Positions 1 through 11,143 of a stretch of 64,000 nt of DNA are shown here, piece after piece. The DNA comes from Haematococcus lacustris. Its lineage: Eukaryota; Chlorophyta; Chlorophyceae; Chlamydomonadales; Haematococcaceae. The number at the start of each line of letters is the position of its first letter. Position 1 is the first letter of the stretch. The stretch covers positions 1,469,983 to 1,533,982 of the forward strand of contig JASKMD010000004.1 of NCBI GenBank assembly GCA_030144725.1. The letters are read 5' to 3'. Under the pieces are notes generated by a model. The model saw nothing but the letters and a program-made list of their open reading frames with translations, did no database searches and was not told the origin of the DNA. The translations under genes were made by a program, and so were the position numbers.

Positions 1-2165
1 CTGCCCCTGCTGCTGCTGCCCCTGCTGCTGCTGCCCCTGCTGCTGCTGCCCCTGCTGCTGCTGCCCCTGCTGCTGCTGCCCCTGCTGCTGCTGCCCCTGC
101 TGCTGCTGCCCCTGCTGCTGCTGCCCCTGCTGCTGCCCCTGCTGCTGCCCCTGCTGCTGCCCCTGCTGCTGCCCCTGCTGCTGCCCCTGCTGCTGCCCCT
201 GCTGCTGCCCCTGCTGCTGCCCCTGCTGCTGCTGCCCCTGCTGCTGCCCCTGCTGCTGCCCCTGCTGCTGCTGCCCCTGCTGCTGCTGCCCCTGCTGCTG
301 CTGCCCCTGCTGCTGCTGCCCCTGCTGCTGCTGCCCCTGCTGCTGCTGCCCCTGCTGCTGCTGCCCCTGCTGCTGCTGCCCCTGCTGCTGCTGCCCCTGC
401 TGCTGCTGCCCCTGCTGCTGCTGCCCCTGCTGCTGCTGCCCCTGCTGCTGCTGCCCCTGCTGCTGCTGCCCCTGCTGCTGCTGCCCCTGCTGCTGCTGCC
501 CCTGCTGCTGCTGCCCCTGCTGCTGCTGCCCCTGCTGCTGCTGCCCCTGCTGCTGCTGCCCCTGCTGCTGCTGCCCCTGCTGCTGCTGCCCCTGCTGCTG
601 CTGCCCCTGCTGCTGCTGCCCCTGCTGCTGCTGCCCCTGCTGCTGCTGCCCCTGCTGCTGCTGCCCCTGCTGCTGCTGCCCCTGCTGCTGCTGCCCCTGC
701 TGCTGCTGCCCCTGCTGCTGCTGCCCCTGCTGCTGCTGCCCCTGCTGCTGCTGCCCCTGCTGCTGCTGCCCCTGCTGCTGCTGCCCCTGCTGCTGCTGCC
801 CCTGCTGCTGCTGCCCCTGCTGCTGCTGCCCCTGCTGCTGCTGCCCCTGCTGCTGCTGCCCCTGCTGCTGCTGCCCCTGCTGCTGCTGCCCCTGCTGCTG
901 CTGCCCCTGCTGCTGCTGCCCCTGCTGCTGCTGCCCCTGCTGCTGCTGCCCCTGCTGCTGCTGCCCCTGCTGCTGCTGCCCCTGCTGCTGCTGCCCCTGC
1001 TGCTGCTGCCCCTGCTGCTGCTGCCCCTGCTGCTGCTGCCCCTGCTGCTGCTGCCCCTGCTGCTGCTGCCCCTGCTGCTGCTGCCCCTGCTGCTGCTGCC
1101 CCTGCTGCTGCTGCCCCTGCTGCTGCTGCCCCTGCTGCTGCTGCCCCTGCTGCTGCTGCCCCTGCTGCTGCTGCCCCTGCTGCTGCTGCCCCTGCTGCTG
1201 CTGCCCCTGCTGCTGCTGCCCCTGCTGCTGCTGCCCCTGCTGCTGCTGCCCCTGCTGCTGCTGCCCCTGCTGCTGCTGCCCCTGCTGCTGCTGCCCCTGC
1301 TGCTGCCCCTGCTGCTGCCCCTGCTGCTGCCCCTCCTGCTGCCCCTCCTGCTGCCCCTCCTGCTGCCCCTCCTGCTGCCCCTGCTGCTGCCCCTGCTGCT
1401 GCCCCTGCTGCTGCCCCTGCTGCTGCCCCTGCTGCTGCCCCTGCTGCTGCCCCTGCTGCCGCCGCTGCCCCTGCTGCCGCCGCTGCCCCTGCTGCCGCCG
1501 TTGCCCCTGCTGCCGCCGCTGCCCCTGCTGCCGCCGCTGCCCCTGCTGCCGCCGCTGCCCCTGCTGCCGCCGCTGCCCCTGCTGCCGCCGCTGCCCCTGC
1601 TGCCGCCGCTGCCCCTGCTGCCGCCGCTGCCCCTGCTGCCGCCGCTGCCCCTGCTGCCGCCGCTGCCCCTGCTGCCGCCGCTGCCCCTGCTGCCGCCGCT
1701 GCCCCTGCTGCCGCCGCTGCCCCTGCTGCCGCCGCTGCCCCTGCTGCCGCCGCTGCCCCTGCTGCCGCCGCTGCCCCTGCTGCCGCCGCTGCCCCTGCTG
1801 CCGCCGCTGCCCCTGCTGCCGCCGCTGCCCCTGCTGCCGCCGCTGCCCCTGCTGCCGCCGCTGCCCCTGCTGCCGCCGCTGCCCCTGCTGCCGCCGCTGC
1901 CCCTGCTGCCGCCGCTGCCCCTGCTGCTGCTGCTGCCCCTGCTGCTGCTGCTGGCCCTGCTGCTCCTGCCCCTGTTCCTGCTGCCCCTGCTGCTGCTCCT
2001 GCTCCTGCTGCTGCTGCCCCTGCCCCTGCTTCCCCTGCTGCTGCTTCTGCCGCTGCTGCTGCTGCTGCTGCCACTGCTGCCGCTGCTGCTGCTGCTGCTG
2101 CCGCTGCTGCCCCTGCTGCTGCTGCCCCTGCTGCTGCTGCCCCTGCTGCTGCTGCCCCTGCTGCT
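1..2165. repeat. CTG/CCCCTG minisatellite with three sub-arrays
   Basis: The tract is built from C, T and G only on this strand. Most of 1-1455 is a 15-bp unit (CTGCCCCTGCTGCTG), with 12-bp variants lacking one CTG at about 122-250 and 1303-1455. From about 1456 to 1919 the unit becomes 18 bp (CTGCCCCTGCTGCCGCCG). From 1920 to 2165 it is degenerate CTG/CCCCTG. An open frame reads Leu-Leu-Pro-Pro-Leu-Pro through it only because the unit length is a multiple of three. I see no gene here. The window starts inside the array, so its full length is unknown. Confidence 0.95.
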
Positions 2166-2734
2166 AGTCTGGCTGCTTTTCGGGGCTAGACACCTGCCAT
2201 CATGTGCATTGGGGACGTCAGGCTCCCTCGCGCTGAAGCATAGGCTGAACATGTTTTACCGCTTAGGCAGTGCGCAAGGTTGACGTGCATGCCACGCACG
2301 CCACGGCCAAGCGCCGCATCCGTGAGGTGCAGCCTAGTCCTGGACTGCGGCTGTCAGTTCAATGTGATGGACCAACCTGTGTCATATTCATCTTGGGCCG
2401 GGGCTGTACTCCGGAGGGGTTGGGGGTCTTTGTTTGACTGAACTGTCGGTTGACGGGGCGGCCAGACCATTCAAAACGAAACACAGCGAGTGGATGCGCT
2501 GGCGTGTAAATTACCAGACCCACTACTCATCTCTATTTCTAAGGCCTCCAAATTTCAGAAGGACTTTCGATCTTACTGCACAGTGAGTTGCGCTCAATTT
2601 CTCGATGAACTATGCGGAAATCGGCCATTCCAAGCACATTCTTCATCTTGCCCTCTTCATTTTTTTACATGTAGATGGTGCCCAATGTTGTTATCGTCCT
2701 GTGTGTGAAGTGGGTGTAATGTGGGTGTGATGCA
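2166..2734. other. Unassigned sequence, probably intron or degraded 5' part of the pseudogene
   Basis: This is unique sequence between the CTG array and the first recognisable pseudogene exon. No frame shows a family I recognise. The last 70 bases resemble the intron end before the matching exon of the intact paralogue (GTG-rich, ending in TGATGCAG), so at least the right end is probably intron. Confidence 0.4.
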
Positions 2735-3788
2735 GTTGTATGAGGGACCTTTACCCTGGCCATACGGGGTTCAAGGCATGATGTACTCCCCCGGCATGGT
2801 GCAAGGCTTGATGTTGCACTTCCATCAGGTGGGCAAGGGCAACTGCATGGGACATGTCTAGTTAAGAGGCCTTGTCCCAAGGATGTTGACATGCCTGTTA
2901 AGGCTCTGCTTGGGGTACCTCTGAAGGGTGGGCATGCTCTTCCGGGGCTCAAGCAATGTATTGGAACCACCGAGTTGTTGCAACTCCTGGCCATGCCCCT
3001 CCGGTCTCTCCCGCTCATGTACCCCATGCACTTCATGCCTCTCATGCGTCTCATGGCCACTCTGACCTAAACTTACACACATCCGCATGTTCATGCCAAG
3101 AGAGCTGCTAAATTTGGTTCCAACCACTACATAGGTGCAAACAGGACAACGCGTTGTGCCTGGTTATCAAGACATGATTGTCATGAACCTTGTCCGTTAC
3201 CGAGCCTCCTGCTTTGACTCGACCCCGATGGTGGGCAATGCAAAGAAGCCGCCGTGCCATGTTTTAAGGTGAGTGGAAGCTGCTCGGAAACTTTAGGAAG
3301 TCACGCTGAAATCATATTCATAGCCTGGTCGACAACTTGCGCACACATGTAATATCATCTTTGTGCATGTCCTTCACTAGTCGGTGGGTGAGTTACATGA
3401 ATGGTCGCTCCTAGCAGTGGCCTTCAATTGAAGGCTTGTGAGCTTGGAAGGTGCCCTACTTGCAAGCATGTCCAATCCTTTCAACTCGTGCAGGAGCTCA
3501 TTTCCTTGCTTGTGTTGTTGTTGCTTACACTTGCAGCGCTAATGTATCCATTGTCCAGCATACCGGCAGTGCGTCAGCGGTATTTAACGACAAACACGGC
3601 AGAAGCACCCGATTCCATATGGCTGAGGACTTCCCAGTGGCACATGGGCTTGCAAGTCAGGATGTCCCAACATGGGGTTGGTAATCTTCATGCAAGTACT
3701 CGCACCAGAGTGCACCGATTCCGGTAGCGTTTGTTGCATTGGCACCTGCGAATTACTCCGCATCTACTGGCAAGCGGCGCATTAATCC

Positions 3789-3992
3789 TTGCATCAGAGT
3801 CCATGCCGGCGCAAGCGAGCGCGAACACACCTCAGCTGCTCACTATCGATTGTTCTAGTGGTGAGTAATGGCGCCAATGAGGGAACTCCGCCTGGCATCC
3901 AGCCGGAAGTACAATCACAGCACAGCCCGCCAGGCTCGCTCCGCGAGCCTTTTGTTGGTGCAGGCGGTGTTGGAGGGCCATCGTGGGGCTAG
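3789..3992 (+). CDS. Reading frame conserved between two copies of the TIR element, function unknown
   Basis: About 60 residues here (CRRKR, LSCS, IVLVV, SPPGSLREPF, GAG, VGGPS) match the reverse-strand frame at 11144-11494 in the other element copy. The differences are scattered and largely keep the reading frame, as expected if the ancestor was coding. I do not recognise the family. The true start and any introns are not determined. In this copy the frame stops at 3992, whereas in the other copy it continues for about 50 more residues, so this copy may be truncated. Confidence 0.4.
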   Translation: MHQSPCRRKRARTHLSCSLSIVLVVSNGANEGTPPGIQPEVQSQHSPPGSLREPFVGAGGVGGPSWG

Positions 3993-4254
3993 TAATGACT
4001 CGACATTGCAGCGAGGTGCCAATGGATAGAGGTTTCTCTAGCCAGCCACACAGAAAAAGGGACCCCCTTGCACAAATCGGCATGTTGTGGGCTGACCACT
4101 CTGAGTTATTTGAATTTCGAGTCATTACTCTGTTCGTAACTCTACGATACAGCTGCTGGAATAGAAAGCACGGCAATCCATTAACCAGGGCCGCCTCCTC
4201 ACCCTTTGGCGTGACCCGACTCTGCCTTGCAGAATTGACTAGCCTACTCCGACC

Positions 4255-4770
4255 GCACCCCCTTGCAGCCCCACCCCCTCCCAGCCCCCGCAGAAGCCTC
4301 CCACCCCCTCCCACCCCCTCACTGCCCCCTCACTGCCCCGCCAATCCTTCCCACCCCCTCCCACCCCTTCCCAGCCCCTCCCACCCCCGCCACCCCCTCC
4401 CACCCCCTCCCACCCATGCCCACCCCTTCCCACCCCCTCCCAGCCCCTCTCAATGTCGCCCCCTGGCCCTAGCAAGTCATTGCAAGACGCAAACCCATGA
4501 GTCCCAGCCGGCACCCCCCTGGCAGCAGCAGGCAGCTGGTGCTGGTGCCGCCCCTGACCTGCCCCCCCCTCCTGCTGCACCCCCCTGGCAGCAGCAGACA
4601 GCTGGTGCTGCCCCTGGGCTGCCCACCCCTCCTGTTGCACCTTCCTGGCAGCAGCAGGCAGCTGGTGCTGCTGCCGCCCCTAAGCTGCCCCCCCCTCCTG
4701 CTGCACCCCCCTGGCAGCAGCAGACAGCTGGTGCTGGTGCTGCCCCCGGGCTGCCCACCCCTCCAGCTGA
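4255..4770 (+). repeat. C-rich minisatellite followed by a Pro/Gln-rich coding-type tandem repeat
   Basis: 4255-4460 is an imperfect CTCCCACCCC array. 4497-4770 holds four degenerate units of about 69 bp whose forward frame repeats PPWQQQ, AAGAGAAP and LPTPP, followed by a conserved tail with TRKRRAGGRDPTQHVEQGN. The other element copy has the same blocks in reverse: C-rich/G-rich at about 10560-11035 and Pro/Gln at about 10120-10330. Array lengths differ between the copies, so the repeats expand or contract inside the transposon. Confidence 0.75.
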
Positions 4771-5506
4771 GCAGCAGGGGGTCAGGGCGGAGCTGGACAC
4801 AAGCTGGACACGCAAGCGGAGGGCGGGCGGGAGGGATCCGACCCAACATGTCGAGCAAGGTAACGTAGCAATGTCCTACACACCTTGAGTGGCCTTACCG
4901 AGTGGCCAGGTAGTAGGTACTACTCACGAAGCGGTCAAGCAATGCAGCAGCCTTGTATACTTCCGAGCATGGGTGGAGGGGCGTCGTTACATCGGTTTGG
5001 CGTGCCATGTGCATTGTTTTGACTGCGGCGACTGTCCCTGACTGTTTGCAGAGGCTACTGGGCCACGTCGGTCGCGGCGGTCGGTCGCGGCGAGGCCCGC
5101 ATGAGCAAAACTGGCATGAATTTGAATGTCAAGATTTGAGCCGCCATAGCACCCAGCACACCGCACGGTATTTAATGTTACAAGCTGCACCGCATAGGTG
5201 ACAGAGTCCTCTATCCAGAGATGTGTGAAACATAAATAGAAACCACGTGGCTGAGACGCGGCGTCGTTTTGATTACCAAGGGTCGGTTTCCTATCATTTC
5301 CTGTCATTTTTTGCTAGTTGGGGTCGCCTGATTGCAAGTGAGGACCCCGAGGGCACCTGGTGATGGTAGGAGCTCCACTCGTAGAAAAGATCGCACTCTA
5401 AGTGCCACCTAAGGGTACTTCTTTCTGATGGAAGGTTTCAGTTTCTCATTGGCAAGCCAACGCAAAAAAAATCAACTCCAAACTGCTGGCGAGATTTGAT
5501 CGTTTG

Positions 5507-5905
5507 TGCAACAGTCCAGACACTCAGCTAGGATGAATGGTATGTTTGTGTTTCTTTCCTCCATGCAGGATCCTATGAGGTGTGATTTGCTTTTTACTTA
5601 TGAGGAGATCCTGCAGTGTTCGGATTCCGGAGAGGCTTAGTCTTGGTGAAGAGACCTCTGTGGACTGCTGATCGTATGACTGGCTCAGTGACTTAAGACT
5701 GGGAAGCGAGTTGTTTTGAGGATGAGCTGATTCTCGACGATGTAAGTACATTGCACTACCACAACGCGAGTCGGAGGCTGTCGAACAGTATGTAGACAGT
5801 CGCAGCGGCAGCAATAGCCGCATAACTCAGCATGCCTGGCGGCTGCAGCCGACATTTATCTCTCAGCCGACCATGCATCCTGACCGAACAAACACTACTG
5901 TTACA
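5507..5905 (+). repeat. 5' LTR
   Basis: A 399-bp terminal direct repeat that starts TG and ends CA. A 99-residue frame on the reverse strand is present in both LTRs only because the DNA is almost identical; I do not consider it a gene. Confidence 0.9.
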
Positions 5906-8517
5906 CTTGGTTTCCGCAATTGTTCGATCGTATGGACCTGTGCGCAGTGACACCCGAGCCAACTGATTCGGAGGTGCCATCGGAGTCGGAGCTGATGAAC
6001 CCAGCTCCAGCGCTTGTCGCTATGCCTGCTGCTGCAGAGTCGCCTGCTGTTGCTGCAGAGGTGTTGTACAGCCGTACCTGCTATGCTTGCACTGCTATTT
6101 CGCAGGCTTGCTTTGCCCGTTTACACGGAGAACTTAGCAAATCCCGCTTGCGCGGGACCTTCTGTTCCTGCTGTTGCAGAGGCTTGTACTGCTGACTTGC
6201 TTTGTCCCGCTGACGCGGAGAATTGCTTAGCTTGCCTTGCACATGTACACGTGCGCTGCTTGCCACCATCATCCCCGCCACCACCCCAGCTAACGGGAAG
6301 ATAGCGAACTTATTGTCATCAAAATTGTAAATCTGCAGCCAGGTTTTCTTAGCCTGCTCCAAGCAGAGTTACACCACAGCCTGCACTAGGCAGAGAGCAT
6401 AGCCTTGCAGAGCACCAACTTGCAAGAGTCGTGTTGCATACCTGTAACAATGCAGCCAACCTTACACCAACCTGCTCCTAGCAGAGTCCCAACATAGCCT
6501 GCCCTACGCAGAGCATCATCACTATCAACTATACATCCAGCACCTTGCTGAGACCCAACCAGTTAGGCCTAGCAGAGTTTCATATCACAGTCAACCTGTC
6601 CAAGCATGGGACAAACACAGGAATCACAAGAGGCATGGGACAAACACAGGTGCACTCCTGCCCTAAGCAGAGATGCATTGCACCGCCAACAAGCGTACCT
6701 GGCCACTTATAGGCACAGAGCACACCATCACCACCAACATCAGCCTGCACAAGCACCTTGCAGTGCACCAGCCTGCAGAGAGTCATAACATGCGGTTGGC
6801 AGTAGCAACGAGCCTACCAGGCATAGTCTTAAGCTGATAGACACGACAAGCAGGGCAAAGTGGCATGGGGGCCAGTCCAGTAGTCATATCTTGACGTCTT
6901 TAGGCATGCACTCTCAGCTGCCCAGCATTAAGTACACCATACGCCACACATAGCTGCTTCTGTAGCGCACAATTCCTCTGTCGACATCGCTCTTGTTAGA
7001 CTCGGTCGACGCATTTGCAGCCCAACCCACAGCACAAGTGGAGCCCCACAGCGGAGAGCTCAGCTACCCTTCCACGCTTCTATGAGGAGAACGCGCAGTA
7101 AGCTGTCCTCGCACCGCACCTGCAGCATAGTCGCATCGCTGCACATCCCGCATCAGGCGAGACCTCACAGCACAGTCGCAGTCCCATTACACCCTGTTGG
7201 CATCAGCCACAGAGACGACACACAGCATGCATCCTGCTGGCTTCAGCCACAGAGACCATCAGCTACAGCCTACAAACCTGCTTTCCTTGCAGAGAGTAGG
7301 GCACCACCATACACCATGGCAGCAGAGCTACACAGCCCAGCAGCCTGCCAGAACTATCAAGACGCATAGCGCACGGCATGCGCACATCATGGTAGCCCAG
7401 GTAGCACCTGAGGTAGCACACATACATCAAGGCGGCAGAGCTACCCAGCCCAGCAGCCTGCCAGAACACTCAAGCAGCATAGCCGCATGGCATGCGCAAA
7501 CAGACGCTTGCAGCCCAGGTTTAGCTGAGGTAGCCCAGCAGCCTACCAGCACGAACAAGCCGCACAGCCCAACAGCAAATAGATTCTCGCAGCCCAGGTT
7601 CAGCCTGAGGTAGCACGCACAACAAGCAGCCCAGGTGTCCCCTGAGGTAGCATACACACATCATGGCAGAAGAGCCTACCATTACAATCAAGTCGTTCGC
7701 TACACAGCCAGCGCACAAGCAAGCAGCCCAGGTGTCACCCTGACGTAGCACACAAACGGCACGGGGCAAAGCAATATTAGGCATTTGCCTAGGGTTGCAG
7801 CTTCCATACTGCTTCTCTCATGTTCACTCATGCATGGGCCACACACAGTGCAGTCAGGCACAACAGCCTCTGCATGACAGCAAATGGGCCATATAACCCA
7901 GGGACACGAAGCACACGTCTCCCTCGCCCCGAACATACTACAAAAGATCGGAGAGACCGCATCTGCAAACGCACAGTACCAGCGCTACAACGCGGCTGCA
8001 CTGGCTGGCTAACACGCCAGTTTCTACAGCAGAGCCGGGGGAGCCATATAACTCCCATGCGCACCGACCTGCGACACACGGGCATGAGTGCAGTAGAGCA
8101 CCTAACCCCACTATCTTTCCACTCTGGTTAGGGACAAGGCATATGTCTGTCTACATCCCACCAACTCTGTTCTAGCACTATGCAGCCGGCATGGACCGAT
8201 CACCCATTGCAACCTGCGCTGAACACAGCTACCACATCTTCTGTTTCTCAGTTTTTGACATGATGTTTTCTTCAGCTCCACTTGCTTCGGAGGAGGAAGA
8301 GAACAAGACGAGATGACGGTCAACTCAAGACTCTGATTTCATAGTTCTAGCATGGTTTGCATGGAGCTCATGCATCTGCTTGTCTGTTGCATGTAGCCTG
8401 AAGCAAGATTGTTCCTGCCTGCCTGTCCGTGCATGCCTGTTTTGCCTGTTGTCGCAAGATTCTGACTGATATCAAAACTGCAAGCTCCGGGACGTAGCTT
8501 TTCGGAGTGGGGGAGAG
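5906..8517 (+). other. Interior of the LTR element, non-coding or decayed
   Basis: Short tandem-like phrases recur, for example CAGCCTGCCAGAAC and GGTAGCACACA at 7330-7660. The segment at about 6190-6520 matches, in reverse orientation, about 39270-39640 inside the Harbinger-like element. A short plus frame at 5932-6195 has no recognisable domain. The interior ends in the polypurine tract at 8504-8517. Confidence 0.7.
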
Positions 8518-8916
8518 TGCAAAAGTCCAGACACTCAGCTAGGATGAATGGTATGTTTGTGTTTCTTTCCTCCATGCAGGATCCTATGAGGTGTGATTTG
8601 CTTTTTACTTATGAGGAGATCCTGCAGTGTTCGGATTCCGGAGAGGCTTAGTCTTGGTGAAGAGACCTCTGTGGACTGCTGATCGTATGACTGGCTCAGT
8701 GACTTAAGACTGGGAAGCGAGTTGTTTTGAGGATGAGCTGATTCTCGACGATGTAAGTACATTGCACTACCACAACGCGAGTCGGAGGCTGTCGAACAGT
8801 ATGTAGACAGTCGCAGCGGCAGCAATAGCCGCATAACTCAGCATGCCTGGCGGCTGCAGCCGACATTTATCTCTCAGCCGACCATGCATCCTGACCGAAC
8901 AAACACTACTGTTACA
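8518..8916 (+). repeat. 3' LTR
   Basis: Second copy of the 399-bp LTR, differing from the 5' copy at one base near its start (TGCAAAAG versus TGCAACAG). It is directly preceded by the polypurine tract and directly followed by the GTTTG duplication. Confidence 0.9.
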
Positions 8917-8937
8917 GTTTGACTCTCATGCACTTCT

Positions 8938-9150
8938 GTGAGGGCAACCAGTACTAGTCGAGGTCCAGTACTGGTTGCTAACTGGTTGCCATCCAGTACT
9001 GGTTGCCATCTAGCCAGTACTGGATGCCATCCAGTACTGGTGTCAGCTTTGATAGGGTTAGGGCATGGAGATATCAAAGTTTCCGCGCCATCCAGTACTG
9101 GTGTCAGCTTTGGTAGGGTTAGGGCATGGAGATATCAAAGTTTCCGCGTA
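8938..9150. repeat. Palindromic CCAGTACTGG repeats and a 61-bp tandem duplication
   Basis: The 10-bp palindrome CCAGTACTGG recurs several times at 8960-9035 with TTGCCAT between copies. It then becomes part of a unit of about 61 bp (starting CCAGTACTGGTGTCAGC, containing TAGGGTTAGGG, ending TTTCCGCG) that occurs twice at about 9028-9149. Confidence 0.85.
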
Positions 9151-9218
9151 TCACATGTAATACTTGCATCGCTGGTCTTAGCGCTTCGCTGTAAGCTCCC
9201 CAACGGCTGTCTCCGTCC

Positions 9219-9380
9219 GATGTGCGATGTCCAGTCGATGTGCGCTACAATGTGCGCTTGTGATGGGTTAACATCTCTCCATACTGCCAAGTCTTTCTAA
9301 TGTTCGATGTCCAGTCGTTGTGCGCTACGATGTGCGCTTGCGATGAGTTAACATCTCTCCACACTGCCAAGTCCTATTGA
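9219..9380. repeat. Tandem duplication of about 80 bp
   Basis: Two copies of a unit that begins GATGTCCAGTCG and contains TGTGCGCTAC, GTTAACATCTCTCCA and ACTGCCAAGTC, with a few substitutions. No gene is recognised between the 3' LTR and the gypsy LTR. Confidence 0.8.
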
Positions 9381-10559
9381 TGAAGCGAGTAATGCTTACA
9401 GTAAAGTGGATGATAGCTGAAGGGTTAGGGTTGAGGCTTGATGTAACGGAGCTGAGACCAGGGAGCCTGTGAGGGCGGGAGAACGAGACAGGACCCGGGG
9501 TCAGATAGAGTTCTGAGCCAAGGTTACAACATTGCAGAGATGACCAACAGTCAGGTGTCCCCAACTAACAGAAAATGACAGGAAACTGACCCCTGGTAAT
9601 CAAAACGACGCCGCGTCTCAGCCACGTGGTTTCTATTTATGTTTCGCACATCCCTGGATAGATGACGCTTTCAGCTATGCGGTGCAGCTTGTAACATTAA
9701 ACATTGTGCACTGTGCTGGGTGCTATGGCGGCTCAAATCTTCAAGTTCAAATCCGTGCACTTTTTGCTCATGCGGGCCTCGCCGCGAGAGACCGCCGCGA
9801 CCGACGTGGCCCAGGAGCACCTGCACATAGTGAGGGACAGTCGCCGCTGTCAAAACGGCTCACATGGCATGTCAAACCGATGTAACAGCGCCCCTCCACC
9901 CATGCTCAGAAATATGCAAGGTTGCTGCGATGCTTGACCCCTTCGTGAGCAGTACTGTTGGCCTGGCCACTCTGCAATGCCTCACAAGGTGTGTATGCCA
10001 TTGCTATGTTACCTTCCTCGACATGTTGGGTCCGATCCCTCCCGCCCGCCCCCCGCTTGCGTGTCGAGCTCGTGTTCAGCTCCGCTGTGGCCCCCTGCTG
10101 CTCAGATGGAGGGGTAAGCATGCTAGGGGCGGCACCAGCACCAGCTGCCAGCTGCTGCCAGGGGGGGGCAGCAGGAGGGGTGGGCAGCCCAGGAGCGGCA
10201 CCAGCACCAGCTGCCAGCTGCTGCCAGGGGGGGGCAGCAGGAGGCGTGGGCAGCCCAGCACCAGCACCAGCACCAGCTGCCAGCTGCTGCCAGGGGGGGT
10301 TAGCAGGAGGGGTGGGCAGCCCAGGAGCGTTTCCTCTAGGTCGTGCACTCTGGCATCAAGGACCTCCTCAACAGCCAGTTGCAACTGGGCCTCGATCACC
10401 AGCAACGCATTCTCGGCCTGCACCTCCTTAGCGATAGCCTCGGCCTTCCTTGCTGTGGCTGTCAAGCCACTGGGACTGTGCAGATGAGCAGCCCTTGGTG
10501 ATACTATTTGGGCTACGTATTTAGCACGCCGCCGGCTGCAAACCATAGGGGAGGCACTA

Positions 10560-11035
10560 GCGCAGCTGTGCTTCTAGGCTGGGGCTGGGAGGGGCAGGTT
10601 TGGGGTGAGAAGGGGTGGGGCTGGGGGTGGGAGGGGCTGGGAGGGGGTGGGAGGGGCGGGGCTGGGGCTCGGAGGGGGCGGCGGGGCGGGGCTGGGGCTG
10701 GGAGGGGGTGAGAGGGGTGGTGCTGGGGGTGGGAGGGGGTGGGAGGGCGGGGCTGGGGCTGGGAGGGGGTGGGAGGGGCTGGGAGGGGGTGGGAGGGGTG
10801 GGGCTAGGGGTGGGAGGGGGTGGGAGGGCTTGGCTGGGGCTGGGAGGGGCTGGGAGGGGCTGGGAGGGGGTGGGAGGGGTGGGGCTAGGGGTGGGAGGGG
10901 GTGGGAGGGCTTGGCTGGGGCTGGGAGGGGCTGGGAGGGGGTGGGAGGGGTGGGGCTAGGGGTGGGAGGGGGTGGGAGGGCTGGGCTGGGGCTGGGAGGG
11001 GCTGGGAGGGGGTGGGGCGGGCTGCAAGGGTTCCG
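10560..11035. repeat. G-rich minisatellite (GGGAGGGGGTGGGAGGGGCTG type)
   Basis: Imperfect repeats of GGGGCTGGG and GGGGGTGGGAGG run through this stretch inside the second TIR-element copy. The related copy has only about 200 bp of the complementary repeat. The runs of G could form quadruplexes. Overlapping Gly/Trp/Arg-rich open frames are repeat artefacts. Confidence 0.85.
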
Positions 11036-11143
11036 GGTGGGCTAGACAGCACTGCAAGGCAAAGTTAGGTCACGCCAACTTATGTTTCCACAAGCCTGGT
11101 TAATGGAATGCTTGCTTTCTTCTCCAACAGCTGCTTCGTTGGG

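Larger units (their letters stand above)
3657..5331 (+). mobile_element. TIR transposon, copy 1 of a family with 7-bp target duplications
   Basis: The left end TCAGGATGTCCCAAC and the right end (reverse complement TCAGGCGACCCCAAC) form imperfect 15-bp inverted repeats. The element is flanked by an exact 7-bp duplication, TTGCAAG (3650-3656 and 5332-5338). It sits in the last exon of the glycosyltransferase pseudogene. A related copy lies in opposite orientation at 9551-11626, and the two align along most of their length: a Ser/Arg-rich reading frame near one end, a C-rich minisatellite, a repeated Pro-Pro-Trp-Gln-Gln-Gln segment, and a shared terminal 160 bases. No transposase motif was recognised, so it is probably non-autonomous. 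The superfamily is unassigned: 7 bp is shorter than usual for hAT (8 bp) or Mutator (9 bp). Confidence 0.85.
2735..5363 (+). pseudogene. 3' part of a glycosyltransferase-like gene, frameshifted and split by a transposon
   Basis: Three exons match the last three exons of the gene at 32009-36701: 2735-2828, 3135-3268 (134 nt, the same length as its counterpart) and 3537-3656 continued at 5339-5363. Splice signals are conserved (AG before each exon, GT after the first two). The first exon has one extra base after the Trp-Pro codons compared with the paralogue: 13 rather than 12 bases between the TGG codon and the CA(A/G)GGCATG motif. This breaks the frame. The third exon is interrupted at 3656 by a TIR element. 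Across it, with one copy of the 7-bp duplication removed, the frame ends in EDPEGTW and a stop, exactly as in the intact gene. Upstream exons are absent from the window or unrecognisable. Confidence 0.8.
5507..8916 (+). mobile_element. Young LTR retrotransposon without recognisable gag or pol
   Basis: Two 399-bp direct repeats (5507-5905 and 8518-8916) begin TGCA and end TTACA, and differ by as little as one base in the parts I compared. The element is flanked by an exact 5-bp duplication, GTTTG (5502-5506 and 8917-8921). A purine-rich tract (GGAGTGGGGGAGAG) directly precedes the 3' LTR, which sets the plus orientation. TTGGTTTCC directly after the 5' LTR is a candidate primer-binding site. 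The 2.6-kb interior has only short frames, none with zinc-knuckle, protease, reverse transcriptase or integrase motifs, so it must depend on proteins supplied by another element. Nearly identical LTRs imply recent insertion. It lies in the 3' flank of the glycosyltransferase pseudogene. Confidence 0.9.

Noticed and set aside
1501..2283. 260-codon Leu/Pro open frame in the CTG array
   Set aside because: The frame is open only because repeat units are multiples of three; it starts at TTG and has no unique sequence except a short tail.
5524..8834. Identical 99-codon reverse frames at 5524-5823 and 8535-8834
   Set aside because: They are identical because they lie in the two LTRs; there is no domain and the strand is opposite to the element.
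5332..9550. The two inverted TIR-element copies as ends of one large composite transposon
   Set aside because: Each copy has its own exact and different 7-bp duplication and its own target (exon versus LTR), so they inserted independently.
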